The position numbers and the translations under genes were made by a program. A DNA stretch of 64,000 nt from positions 130,159,596 through 130,223,595 of the forward strand of contig CM066045.1 of NCBI GenBank assembly GCA_033557465.1, written 5' to 3'. Source of the DNA: Ichthyophis bannanicus. Lineage: Eukaryota > Chordata > Amphibia > Gymnophiona > Ichthyophiidae. Under the pieces are notes generated by a model. It was not told the DNA's origin. It saw only the letters and a program-made list of their open reading frames with translations, and ran no database searches. This document shows, in pieces, positions 30,250 to 38,962 of this stretch (positions within the stretch are counted from its first letter, which is position 1; every line of letters starts with the position of its first letter).

Positions 30250-31095
30250 ATGGCGGCCCATAAACCAGCGCGCTTGGACTTCGGGTCTCCTTCTTCTCAC
30301 GGAAAACGCTCCAAAACAGAGGTGTCCTCCCCACAGAAGTTGGTTCCATTTCGTGAAAACCCCGAAATGCACCTGGAGATTTTGGAGGAACTACGCGGCG
30401 TGAAGGAATTGGTGCAGTCCAATGGAGAAGCGCTTAGAGCCCTGCGAGAAGACTTTGGAGTGCTCCAGGACCGACTTGAAAGTCTCTCATTACGGCAGGA
30501 CAATATGGCGGGGGTCCTCGACTCGCACGCGGTGCGCTTGGGCGCACTGGACAAGGCCGAGCGCCAGATACAGAATCTGCAAAAGGAGTTAGAAGATAGC
30601 CATAATCGAGCCCGTCGCAACAATGTGAGGCTCATTGGAATACCGGAGGGGGCGGAAGCGGGAGATATGAGAGAATTCCTGCTCAAAACTCTTCCCTCCT
30701 TGCTGAAGATCACCTTTCATAAAGAATTGGAAATCGATCGTGCACACCGTGTTCCTACCCACATGGCGCTCAACCGAACGACCCCCCGGCCTATTATCTT
30801 TCGCTTGCTACGATATCAACAAGTGGAACAAATTTTAAATGCTGCCCGGGCGAACCATCATTTGGAATTTGAAGGTCACAAAGTCTCCTTCTTCCCTGAT
30901 TTGGCAAAGCCTACCGTTGACCGACGGAAGAAACTCCTTGCTTTTCGCCCTCGACTTCAACAGCTACAGGCTCGCTTTGGCCTGTTGTATCCCGCGAAGC
31001 TCCGAGTGACTCTCCACAACCAAACCAGGACATTCGAAGATCCTGATCTACTATCAACATTTTTAGACTCCAAAGAAGCAGAGCAGATGCGCTAA
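30250..31095 (+). CDS. LINE ORF1p, RNA-binding chaperone
   Basis: 281 residues. A short basic N-terminus is followed by a coiled coil at roughly residues 35-125 with heptad-like Leu/Ile spacing ('LEELRGVKELV', 'LQDRLESLSLRQDNM', 'IQNLQKELEDSHNRARRN'). The RRM-like region starts at 'NNVRLIGIPEGAE' (about residue 132) and contains 'RAHRVP' and 'RPIIFRLLRY'. The C-terminal domain contains 'VSFFPDLAKPTVDRRK' and 'YPAKLRV'. This order matches L1-type ORF1p (Transposase_22 family), which trimerises, coats the element RNA and acts as a chaperone. The ATG at 30250 follows a G-run and is the first in frame. Confidence 0.88.
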   Translation: MAAHKPARLDFGSPSSHGKRSKTEVSSPQKLVPFRENPEMHLEILEELRGVKELVQSNGEALRALREDFGVLQDRLESLSLRQDNMAGVLDSHAVRLGALDKAERQIQNLQKELEDSHNRARRNNVRLIGIPEGAEAGDMREFLLKTLPSLLKITFHKELEIDRAHRVPTHMALNRTTPRPIIFRLLRYQQVEQILNAARANHHLEFEGHKVSFFPDLAKPTVDRRKKLLAFRPRLQQLQARFGLLYPAKLRVTLHNQTRTFEDPDLLSTFLDSKEAEQMR

Positions 31096-31525
31096 TCCAA
31101 CGACGTGGACTTTTATTCGCCGGCTCTGTCCGCCATTTTGAAGGGCCCGATGCGGCGGTCATAGTCAAGCACAGAGACTTCCTGGACTTTCTTTCTTTCT
31201 TTCTATGACTCTTGTTTTGTGGTCTCCTCTCCCTCCATGATGTGTGCCTCGGTCGGATTCGGAGCACGCACAGTCCTACAGGTTATGTGTTTTTCAATTT
31301 CGGCCTTCTCTGGGGCTTCTCCCCGCAGACACATGGTCGCCAGTAATTTTTGGGGTTCTGCTTCTTCTCTACCGCGCTGCGGTTTTTCTTTTTTAATGTG
31401 GGGCGCTTCATTGTATTATCTAAGCTTATTTTCTTTTATGCCATATGTACAGCCTGATACAGTCAATATGAGGGACATTGTGAAATTAGGTGCGCTATCA
31501 TGCTCAGAATTTTTAACTTGTCTGA
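31096..31525 (+). other. ORF1-ORF2 spacer
   Basis: This 430-bp spacer is longer than the short spacer of mammalian L1. Short frames here have no recognisable domain. It may hold an internal signal for ORF2 translation, but nothing specific is visible. Confidence 0.5.
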
Positions 31526-34500
31526 ATGGCTTTATGTAAAATTTTATCACTCAACGTAAAGGGCATTAATAGTCCAATCAAAAGAAAGAAAATCCTTAGC
31601 TATCTTAGCCATGAGCATGCTGATTTAGCGTTTCTTCAGGAAACGCACTTAAACTCTGCTGAAACACTGAAACTCAATGTTAAGCCTTACATGGTGGCTG
31701 CCTATTCTCCCGCCGTTTCCAAACGGTGCGGGGTAGCCATTCTGGTTAAGAAATCTTTGCAAGCTACTGTAATTGATACTAGCGCTGACAAGGAGGGTAG
31801 ATGGGCCCGAGTACATCTTAAGGTTGGAGATAGTGAATTTACATGTATTTGCATTTATGCCCCGAATGTGGACAACCCTGCTTACTATGCAAGTATTGCG
31901 CAGTTGGCACAGGCCTCTGCCAATACTCCATTAATACTTGGTGGTGACTTTAATCAAGTGTTAGACCCTCTGATAGATAGACAGCCGCCAAGAACGAGTA
32001 GTCCACCCAAGAGTCTTGCTACCCTTACAGCTCTGATGCAAGATCTTGCGCTGGTAGATATATGGAGGCTGCTTCACCCCTCCGACTTAGAGTTCACTTT
32101 CTTTTCTGCCCCCCATCACTCCCAATCTAGAATAGATTTCTTTCTCATTTCCAAAGCACTGATTTCTCAAGTAGACACGACTAGGACTCATCCTCTCCAT
32201 ATTTCAGATCATGCTGCCATATCTTTATCATTACGTGTCACTGCGCGGGACGATTCTCCCCGAGCTTGGTTTTTTGATAGATCCCTACTGGGTCAAAAAG
32301 ATTTTCAGGTTGATATAAAGGCCGCTATTCAAGATTATTTTCATTTTAACTCACCCCATGACACAGCGGGCTGGGCTTGGTGGGAGGGTTTTAAAGCATC
32401 TATCCGTGCCACTATAACTAGCTATCAAATTCGGCAGGGGAAACAAAGAAAGCAGCATTTACTGATTCTAGAGCAGCAGATACAAGCTGGGGAGCGTCTC
32501 CTCACGTCCCGTACTGACCCATGTATTTTACTCCGTTTACAACGCTTGCGTTTTCAATACAATCAGCTTTTGCACACTGCTGCTGTTAAAAATATTGAAT
32601 CACAACAAGGGCTATATTATCGGGAAAATAATCGTGCTGGCAAATTATTAGCAAATGCCCTAAAAGGTCGAAAAGAAGCCAAGCGTGTTACCGCCCTCCG
32701 TAATCCGTCGGGGGGGGGCTTGGTCACTAAAGATACCGAAATCTTAGAACTCTTTCGTGACTTTTATACTCGGCTTTATCAATCAGAATGTGATTTTGAG
32801 CCAGATGTATTTGAACGCTTACTTTCAGGAGTACAAAGACCGACCCTATCTGACGAAGATAGAGTGGCCTTGGACACACCATTTACTGTCTCAGAAATTC
32901 ATTCTGCTATCAAGAAATGTGCCTCAGGTCGAGCCGCAGGCCCAGACGGTCTCCCCGCTGAATTCTACAAAACCTTTCACGCTGATTTAGCTCCAGTTTT
33001 GAAAATTTATTTTTCTGCTCTGGCCGAGGAGGGTTCTCCTTCTGGGTCCTTTTCAATGGCAAATGTAGTAGTTTTTGAGAAAGAAGGGAGAGACCCGCAA
33101 CTAACAGCTAATTATCGTCCAATTTCCCTCCTAAACGCGGACTATAAAATCTTTGCCACCATTCTCTCTACCCGGCTCTCGGATAGGATGCCTACCTTAA
33201 TACACCCAGATCAATGCGGTTTCATTCCTGGTAGATCAACTGCTGACAATGCTCGGACTCTATGCCATGTATTGACTACCGCAGTTAATCTTGATCGCCC
33301 ATTTGTTGGCCTCTCACTTGATGCTGAGAAGGCCTTTGATCGCTTAGAGTGGCCCTTCCTGTTTGCAGTCCTCCGCTGGTACGGATTCGGGGAAGGTTTT
33401 CTCCGTTGTCTTCGCACCATGTACGCTCAGCCTACAGCCAGTATATGTGCAAATGCTTTAAAGTCTCAGCCTTTTCCCCTTCAACGCGGCACTCGCCAGG
33501 GATGCCCACTGTCTCCACTCCTCTTCGATCTTGCACTCGAACCCTTGGCTTTACTAATCCGGCAATCGGAGGAGATTCATGGAGTCCCCTTCACCCATAG
33601 GGAAATCAAAATTTCAGCGTATGCTGATGATCTTATGCTTTTTGTCTCTATAGACTCAGTACCGGCTGTCCTAGAGCAAATTGGTAAATACTCACAACTG
33701 TCCGGTTATAAGATAAATTGGACCAAGTCGGTAGCCTTTCCATTAAATCCTCTGCTTCATCAGGCAGATATGCAATCCTTCCCCTTTTTATGGCAACCTC
33801 GCATGGTCAAATACCTTGGGGTTCACTATTGTTCTCCTTTGGAAGACACTATCTCCTTCAATGCCAAAGACTTAACCTCTAAAGTCCGGGCGCTTACTCA
33901 CCGCTGGACTCCTTTAACGCTTACCTGGTGGGGTCGATTAGAAACCATAAAAATGATGATTGTTCCGAAAGTGAATTATATCTTAGAAATGGTGCCCTGT
34001 CTCTTCCCTCGACGTTTATATAAAGATATCGAGGGCCTTCTGACTAGATACTTGTGGCAAAACAAGACACCTAGGATAGCGAAACATAAGCTGCAAGCAG
34101 ATAAGGAAAATGGGGGTGTCAGATTCCCTGATTTCCTGAAGTATCATCAATCTTTTCTTCTCAAACAAGGTGCTCGTTGGCTGGAAGATCCAGTACCGAG
34201 TAGACCTGTGTGGCTAGACATAGAAGAGGACCTTTGCAAACCGATTCCTCTTACTTTTCTCCCTGGTATGACTCTCCCATCAGACTCCCACTTTCCACCA
34301 ATGCTTTTAGACACCTTAGGTGCCTTTAATAATCTCATGCAATCTTTAGACTCCCGACTCTGTCCGTTAGACAAGCTCCCACTTTGGTACAACACTCGAT
34401 TTCGAATACAAAATAAACCGATGGCGTGGAGCCCCTGGTACACTAGGGGCATTTGGATTCCTAGTCAGTTATTCCATGAAGGTCGCTGGAAAACTTTTAG

Positions 34501-35317
34501 TGAATTGCAAATTGAATTTGGTCTCCCAGCGAAACACTACTTTCAGTTGGTGCAACTTCAGCATTGCCTTAGGAGTGCTAAGGTGCTCCCGCCATCGGCC
34601 TCCCCTACACAAGGTTGGTTGGAGACTATCCGATCTATCGGTAGTTCACCGGGTGTAGCATCCAATTTTTACAAAACCTTATGTAATGCTATAACTAGGG
34701 ATACCCCTATAGCGCAGAAAGCATGGGAGAGAGAATTGCATGTGACTTTGACCCCGGAGCAATGGAGCCTTGTCTGGAGTAGAGTGACACGGGTCTCCCG
34801 ATCCGCCTCACTCACTCAGACACTCTTCTTTCTAGCCCACCGGTGTTTTTACACTCCTGACAGATTAGCCAAATGGAACACTACTCAGGGCAATAATTGT
34901 TGGACATGTCATGCGGCCATTGGTTCACTACCTCATGTTATGTATGAATGTCCCGCACTACAGTATTACTGGAGTCGGGTCTGGGGTCGTATCCAGTCTA
35001 TTTTGCACTTTCAAGAGCCCCTTTCTTGGAGGATAGTGGGACTTCGCTCAGCTGCGGGGATCCCCTCTCTTCCAAAAACGGCTTACTTCCTTTTGGACTT
35101 TATGCTAGGCATTGCTATTTCCCTAATTACGAAATACTGGAAAAATAGCTCCCAACTGAGCCCCAATGAATGGTGGAATTATGTCTGTCTCTACAGTAAA
35201 TATGAACAAATACCTCGTATGTTTGCTTCCCCCATTCAGACTCCTCATCATCGGTCTAAATGGAAGATGCTCAATGACTATGTACATTCTGCTCAATGCT
35301 CTCATCTGACTGTCTAA
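31526..35317 (+). CDS. LINE ORF2p, endonuclease/reverse transcriptase
   Basis: 1,263 residues with no stop. The APE endonuclease occupies residues 1-240: 'LSLNVKGINSPIKR' (N), 'LQETH' (catalytic E), 'GGDFNQV', 'SRIDFFLIS' and 'SDHAAIS' (terminal D/H). The reverse transcriptase follows at about 440-750: 'NYRPISLLNADYKIF', 'DQCGFIPGRST', 'LSLDAEKAFDRLEWPF', 'GTRQGCPLSPLLFDL' and 'ISAYADDLMLF' (catalytic DD). A C-terminal CCHC-type motif is present as 'CWTCHAAIGSLPHVMYECP'. All catalytic residues inspected are present. The protein would nick the target and copy element RNA in the nucleus. The length is close to L1/Tx1 ORF2. Activity is inferred from completeness only. Confidence 0.92.
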   Translation: MALCKILSLNVKGINSPIKRKKILSYLSHEHADLAFLQETHLNSAETLKLNVKPYMVAAYSPAVSKRCGVAILVKKSLQATVIDTSADKEGRWARVHLKVGDSEFTCICIYAPNVDNPAYYASIAQLAQASANTPLILGGDFNQVLDPLIDRQPPRTSSPPKSLATLTALMQDLALVDIWRLLHPSDLEFTFFSAPHHSQSRIDFFLISKALISQVDTTRTHPLHISDHAAISLSLRVTARDDSPRAWFFDRSLLGQKDFQVDIKAAIQDYFHFNSPHDTAGWAWWEGFKASIRATITSYQIRQGKQRKQHLLILEQQIQAGERLLTSRTDPCILLRLQRLRFQYNQLLHTAAVKNIESQQGLYYRENNRAGKLLANALKGRKEAKRVTALRNPSGGGLVTKDTEILELFRDFYTRLYQSECDFEPDVFERLLSGVQRPTLSDEDRVALDTPFTVSEIHSAIKKCASGRAAGPDGLPAEFYKTFHADLAPVLKIYFSALAEEGSPSGSFSMANVVVFEKEGRDPQLTANYRPISLLNADYKIFATILSTRLSDRMPTLIHPDQCGFIPGRSTADNARTLCHVLTTAVNLDRPFVGLSLDAEKAFDRLEWPFLFAVLRWYGFGEGFLRCLRTMYAQPTASICANALKSQPFPLQRGTRQGCPLSPLLFDLALEPLALLIRQSEEIHGVPFTHREIKISAYADDLMLFVSIDSVPAVLEQIGKYSQLSGYKINWTKSVAFPLNPLLHQADMQSFPFLWQPRMVKYLGVHYCSPLEDTISFNAKDLTSKVRALTHRWTPLTLTWWGRLETIKMMIVPKVNYILEMVPCLFPRRLYKDIEGLLTRYLWQNKTPRIAKHKLQADKENGGVRFPDFLKYHQSFLLKQGARWLEDPVPSRPVWLDIEEDLCKPIPLTFLPGMTLPSDSHFPPMLLDTLGAFNNLMQSLDSRLCPLDKLPLWYNTRFRIQNKPMAWSPWYTRGIWIPSQLFHEGRWKTFSELQIEFGLPAKHYFQLVQLQHCLRSAKVLPPSASPTQGWLETIRSIGSSPGVASNFYKTLCNAITRDTPIAQKAWERELHVTLTPEQWSLVWSRVTRVSRSASLTQTLFFLAHRCFYTPDRLAKWNTTQGNNCWTCHAAIGSLPHVMYECPALQYYWSRVWGRIQSILHFQEPLSWRIVGLRSAAGIPSLPKTAYFLLDFMLGIAISLITKYWKNSSQLSPNEWWNYVCLYSKYEQIPRMFASPIQTPHHRSKWKMLNDYVHSAQCSHLTV

Positions 35318-35553
35318 ATTTATATATATCTTTGTCTCATGATTATTCTGTATCGCAGATACTCTTTTGATTGTTTTGATGTACAATCACTGTTGTTTGG
35401 AAGCGCTCACATGCTGACATAATCAGCTAGAGAAGAAGCGTGGGGGTGGGGGGTAATTGGGTTTACTTTTCTTTATTGTATAATTGTTTTGTCTCCTTTG
35501 GTGTGTTGTTTCTTTTGTTTGTTGCAAAATGAAAATAAAAGTTTCAAAAAAAA
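35318..35553 (+). other. LINE 3' UTR and A-tail
   Basis: This AT-rich 3' UTR has GTGGGGGTGGGGGG near 35440 (a G-rich tract, a feature of several L1-type 3' UTRs), AATAAA at 35534-35539 and an A-run before the target duplication. Confidence 0.75.
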
Positions 35554-35569
35554 AGAAAAGAAGGAAGGC

Positions 35570-35788
35570 TATCAGCCTGAAAACGTGCACAAGCAAGCTG
35601 AATTACTAATAAGTCAGTTTAAGGAATTTCTGGAGAAAAGGGCAGAGCAGAATAATAACCCTGACCAGAATTCCAGGAACTCTGAGGAAGCTATGCAACT
35701 GGACGTTTGTCTGCCTTCGGTAGAGCTTGATTCACCTATGGATTGTTCTACTTGTGTAATTGAGAATAACCAGGTTAATGAGCACTGA
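35570..35788 (+). pseudogene. LTR ORF copy B', C-terminal part in the 3' LTR
   Basis: Downstream of the LINE, the LTR frame resumes with 'GYQPENVHKQAELL' and ends 'PMDCSTC' plus 13 residues. It is nearly identical to the 5' LTR copy apart from a few substitutions. The deletion and the LINE separate it from the N-terminal codons at 30029, so it is not a whole gene. Confidence 0.7.
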
Positions 35789-36289
35789 AAGCTATATGAA
35801 GTAATATAGTATAAAGTTTGCCATACCTGCAGCCACTGTGAGAAAACCTTATGAGTTGTTTAATAAGCTTAATCACATGGTAAAACTGAGAAGCCGTGCC
35901 GTAGGGAAGAGCACCTGTTTCAGTTTGCTGAAGGATCACATGATTGCCTAGCCTGAGGCTAAAGGAACTGTGAAACAGCCAAGTAGAGCTGAGCCGTTTT
36001 GTTGCATCTTTGTGTGTGTTTATTTTCAACCCTTATGTTGGAATTGGAATTCTTTTGCATCTGAGATACTGAATCTTGATGCGCTGGAATAAACCCTCTT
36101 AAAAATAAATATTCTTGCATGCCTTTTTCTACTCGAGCTACAACTACAACTCAGTCCCATAGGAGGCCAAGCAACTACATATCCCAGAACTCCTGGGGCC
36201 AAGTGTTAGAGCTTCACTCCTAAAGGACACTTAAAAGGCCGTCCCTACCTGTAAGCTCTTGGGCCCAGGTAGCAAGGACGTCGCAGAGG

Positions 36290-36904
36290 ACACACAATAA
36301 TGAATCATAGTAAAGCAGGAAAAGCCTTACATGCTAAAGGGACACCCAGCGTCCTACAGTCTTACAGAGTTCAGAAGATGGCTTCTCCAGTTAACTTTAA
36401 TTGGGATGCTGAAAAAGATAATGCGTAACTTGTCAGTTTTGAGTGTATACCCAATGAAAGTGAACCAGATGTCTTTATGTGATTCATTTAGGACAGTTAT
36501 TTGCCCCAACTGAATTAACCAGTTATCTTTAACCAATATCCAACATCATCAAGTTAAATCATAGTCGTTTCTTGGCATACTTCTTGGGCTGCCTCCATTG
36601 ACTAATTTATTTTTGACCAAGCATGGAGTTGTCTGGCCAAAAACTAACTGGTCTGCAGGCTGAAATTTTGAAAACAAACAGTTTTTCCAGTTAACTCCTG
36701 AGTTAGCTGCACAAATTGTTTGGCTATCGACTCCCCTGCTTTTAACTTGCTTTGCCCATTGAGTTGGAAACTGATTTAAAATTAATCTTAAAAACTGCAA
36801 TGTGAATAGACTCCCATCTGTTGGGAACCAGTTTCAGATACTCGGTGGAACATGCTGTAGAGACTTAATACAGATTTCCTTCAGTGAATTTTAAAATAAT
36901 TATA
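36290..36904. other. gene-free stretch right of the Gypsy element
   Basis: This AT-rich interval has no ORF or repeat terminus I can name. Confidence 0.4.
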
Positions 36905-37254
36905 GGTAAGCGCACCTGTTCTGAAGCAGCTACATTGGCTCCCAATCCATAGCAGGGTGAAGTATGAGGTGGCTCCAAGAACCATCAGCGATCCAACAAA
37001 TATCAGCCCACACCCTAAAGTCTATGCGTGACAGACCCCATGGCCAAAGAACCCGAAGAAGTGCCAACACACTCTTTGCTGTACCTCCAACAATCAACCG
37101 CACCAACAGCTCTACATCCAACAGAGCCTTCTCTTACTATGCGCCCGTTACCTGGAACACACAACTCCCCTGTAACATCCAATCCCAATCAGACATCAGA
37201 GAGTTCCACCAAAAGTTAAAGACACTGTTATTTCTAGAATATTTTGGATCTGAT
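36905..37254 (+). mobile_element. L2-like LINE C-terminal part, left of solo LTR C
   Basis: 'NRAFSYYAPVTWNTQLPCNI' and 'FHQKLKTLLFLEYFG' are L2 ORF2 C-terminal blocks, with 'SNTLFAVPPTIN'-like text upstream broken by frame changes. The L2 is interrupted by the solo LTR at 37259 and resumes at 38605. Confidence 0.8.
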
Positions 37255-37389
37255 ACATTGTCACCAAGCCTCGTAGGGAGAGACTCAGTGAGTGCCCTAG
37301 GCAGTCGCCTAGGGTGTTTTGAGTCACCTTGTTGCTACTTCTTTTTAAGACAGAGAGTCAGACAGTCAAGGTGATAAAGTAAAGTGGGG

Positions 37390-37395
37390 TTTATT
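37390..37395 (-). promoter_or_regulatory. poly(A) signal of solo LTR C
   Basis: The plus-strand TTTATT is AATAAA on the minus strand, located after the LTR ORF as in LTRs A and B. Confidence 0.6.
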
Positions 37396-37499
37396 CCCGT
37401 TCCCCGGCGAATATCAATGCTTGGAATACAAAAATGCAGAACTTAAACAAAACACAGCTTGAGCATATTTCTTCTCTCTTGTTCCTTGCACAGAGAGGT

Positions 37500-38600
37500 C
37501 TAACGCAAAGAGGTTATTTCATCATTCAGACAAATTGTACAATCCATTGGCTCCTGGTCAATGTAATTATTACTGCTTGTATCTTGGTTTATACTTGGCT
37601 GGTAGCTGATGCAGCCAGGCTCGCTCATATAACAAGTGGTGGCTTCACTGGTCGGGGGAGGGTAAACTTTCCCCTCTCCCAGGCACTGCTCTAACTCGGG
37701 ATTGTAAAAACCTCTTCTGTAATCAGTTCTCTTATAGCCAGTCTCTCTTGGCTCTCTCACTTGGAAGTGGGAACCCTTTCCCAGGTTAAAACCTTGCTGC
37801 CAATAAGGACTATAAAAACACCCAGTTTCACTTCCTTCCCCAATGTAAGGTTTTATCTTCTTTACCTTATCTAGGTTGCAGGCATCAGCTGTGGGGTTTT
37901 TCTCTCGTGGCAAAGTTCTAGCCTCGTGTAGCAAGTTCCTCCGAGGTTTGTAAAAACTCTCGGGGCTAGTGTTCCACTTCCTGCCTTCCAGGAAATCCTC
38001 CTGGGGGCTGTCTTGCCAGTGGTACGCTTCTCTAACGCTCCTTGGTAATTGCCTGGAGCTTTCTCTGAGAGCTTTTGAACCTCCCAGACCTTCAATGCTT
38101 TCCCTGGGATTAAAACTTCTCCTGGAGCTTTGGAACCCTCTCTGCTTCCGTGACTTGCCTGATTGCTGCTGAAACTCTAGCTGCATCGGAGTGTCACCTT
38201 CCCCTGCAGAGTCCTGCTTACTTGCTCTCAGGTATTTGTTCTGTCTCCCAGACTTTCTCTCGTAGTTGCTCTCAGCCTTATTCCTGAAGTTGTTCTCAGC
38301 GCTGTTCTCAGGGCTGTTCTCAGGGCTGTTCTGACTTCCTGGTTCTAACCAGGTCCCTTTGTACCTCCCCTCTCTGCACGTAACGTCTGCTCCTGGGGGC
38401 AGGTGCTGGTAATTAGAATCCTGGATTCTAACTGCGTCACTGTTGCAGACAGGAAAGTTCCGTTCTAACCCTTTCTTTCCTACCTGTGCTGATGGCACCG
38501 GGTGCTCAGCCCTTTTTAGCCATGCTGGATCTCTCTGCCTAGCCCATTTTGAGGTGAGTTCTGTATTTTCACTAACCTCCATTGGCTCCACTGTATCACA
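37500..38600 (-). CDS. LTR-encoded ORF, copy C (366 codons plus stop within the LTR)
   Basis: I do not recognise a family. The frame opens at the first LTR codon ('CDTVEPMEVSE'); a Met at 38636 lies 12 codons upstream in flanking DNA. Near the N-terminus 'LTSKWARQRDP' resembles 'FTDWARPRES' of copy B. The middle is Ser/Arg/Asn-rich with short repeats of 'NSPENSPENSAEN' type, and an 'MQLEF' motif lies mid-protein. The C-terminus is 'QEPMDCTIC' plus 9 residues. No transmembrane segment, signal peptide or known fold is visible. The divergence from A and B, with retained length and motifs, suggests an older shared gene in related element lineages. Confidence 0.6.
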   Translation of the reverse strand, partial: CDTVEPMEVSENTELTSKWARQRDPAWLKRAEHPVPSAQVGKKGLERNFPVCNSDAVRIQDSNYQHLPPGADVTCREGRYKGTWLEPGSQNSPENSPENSAENNFRNKAESNYERKSGRQNKYLRASKQDSAGEGDTPMQLEFQQQSGKSRKQRGFQSSRRSFNPRESIEGLGGSKALRESSRQLPRSVREAYHWQDSPQEDFLEGRKWNTSPESFYKPRRNLLHEARTLPREKNPTADACNLDKVKKIKPYIGEGSETGCFYSPYWQQGFNLGKGSHFQVREPRETGYKRTDYRRGFYNPELEQCLGEGKVYPPPTSEATTCYMSEPGCISYQPSINQDTSSNNYIDQEPMDCTICLNDEITSLR

Positions 38601-38604
38601 ACAT

Positions 38605-38836
38605 AACACCTTAACATCCTGTGGACTCATAAGCATAGCTAGAAACAGCTCACTGATACAACGCTTCCAATCATTTCATATTGATGATTTTGTTTATAAT
38701 GTTCCCGAGTTACCAATTGTTCGCTTATCATTTCCTAAACAAATTGTTCCATGTAAAAGTTTAGTTTCGTTCTTCTGTAAACCGTTGTGACTGGTAGATA
38801 CGGCGGTATAAAAGAGGAGATAAATAAATAAATAAA
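38605..38836 (+). mobile_element. L2-like LINE 3' UTR, right of solo LTR C
   Basis: TTCTGTAAACCGTTGTGACT, then GGTAGATACGGCGGTATAAA and a (TAAA)n tail, is an L2-type 3' end. It completes the copy begun at 36905. Confidence 0.8.
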
Positions 38837-38859
38837 TGTTCTTATTTAAAGCACATAGT

Positions 38860-38962
38860 CTGCCCTGTGTTTAGATCGCTCACTCCTCTTTGCTGTAAAC
38901 AGCTATGTTGTAAAAATCGAATAGCAGTATATCAAATCTTTTAAATAAAAATAAATAAATAA
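38860..38962 (+). mobile_element. second L2-like tail
   Basis: GCTGTAAACAGCTATGTTGT, then AATAGCAGTATATCAAA and a TAAATAAA tail. Only a short 3' end remains. Confidence 0.55.

Larger units (their letters stand above)
30115..35553 (+). mobile_element. full-length Tx1/L1-like LINE
   Basis: The 5,439-bp insertion is flanked by a perfect 16-bp target-site duplication AGAAAAGAAGGAAGGC (30099-30114 and 35554-35569). It has a GC-rich 5' UTR (30115-30249), an ORF1, a spacer, an uninterrupted ORF2 and a 3' UTR ending in AATAAAAGTTTC plus a short A-run. Both ORFs are intact, and the target LTR is itself young, so this is a recent insertion. Its domain content is that of the L1/Tx1 superfamily. Confidence 0.92.
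25846..36285 (+). mobile_element. non-autonomous Ty3/Gypsy-type LTR retrotransposon, with nested LINE
   Basis: The element is bounded by LTRs beginning TGTGATGAGG and ending GACGTCGCA, with a 4-bp duplication GAGG (25842-25845 and 36286-36289). Internal order is gag, CCHC nucleocapsid, aspartic protease, integrase zinc domain, integrase C-terminal GPY-like domain, polypurine tract. Reverse transcriptase, RNase H and the integrase DDE core are missing. The two LTRs are almost identical over their shared downstream 720 bp (a handful of differences by eye), so insertion was recent. A Tx1/L1-like LINE lies in the 3' LTR. It must have been copied by proteins supplied in trans, unless the pol deletion followed insertion. 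Confidence 0.9.
30029..36285 (+). repeat. 3' LTR with internal deletion and LINE insertion
   Basis: It starts TGTGATGAGGAAGCCACTC and ends CAAGGACGTCGCA. Relative to the 5' LTR it jumps from the position equal to 25871 to that equal to 26649, removing about 775 bp that hold most of the LTR ORF. It is then interrupted by the LINE at 30115-35553. The portion after the LINE (from 35570) is almost identical to 26699-27416. Confidence 0.9.
37259..38600 (-). mobile_element. solo LTR of a Gypsy-type element, copy C (1,342 bp)
   Basis: On the minus strand it begins TGTGATACAGTGGAGCC and ends with GGTGACA, so it has TG...CA ends. It is flanked by a perfect 4-bp duplication ACAT (37255-37258 and 38601-38604). 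It is inserted in an L2 3' region. Its first codons align with those of LTRs A and B, and its ORF and poly(A) signal are in the same order. Confidence 0.88.
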
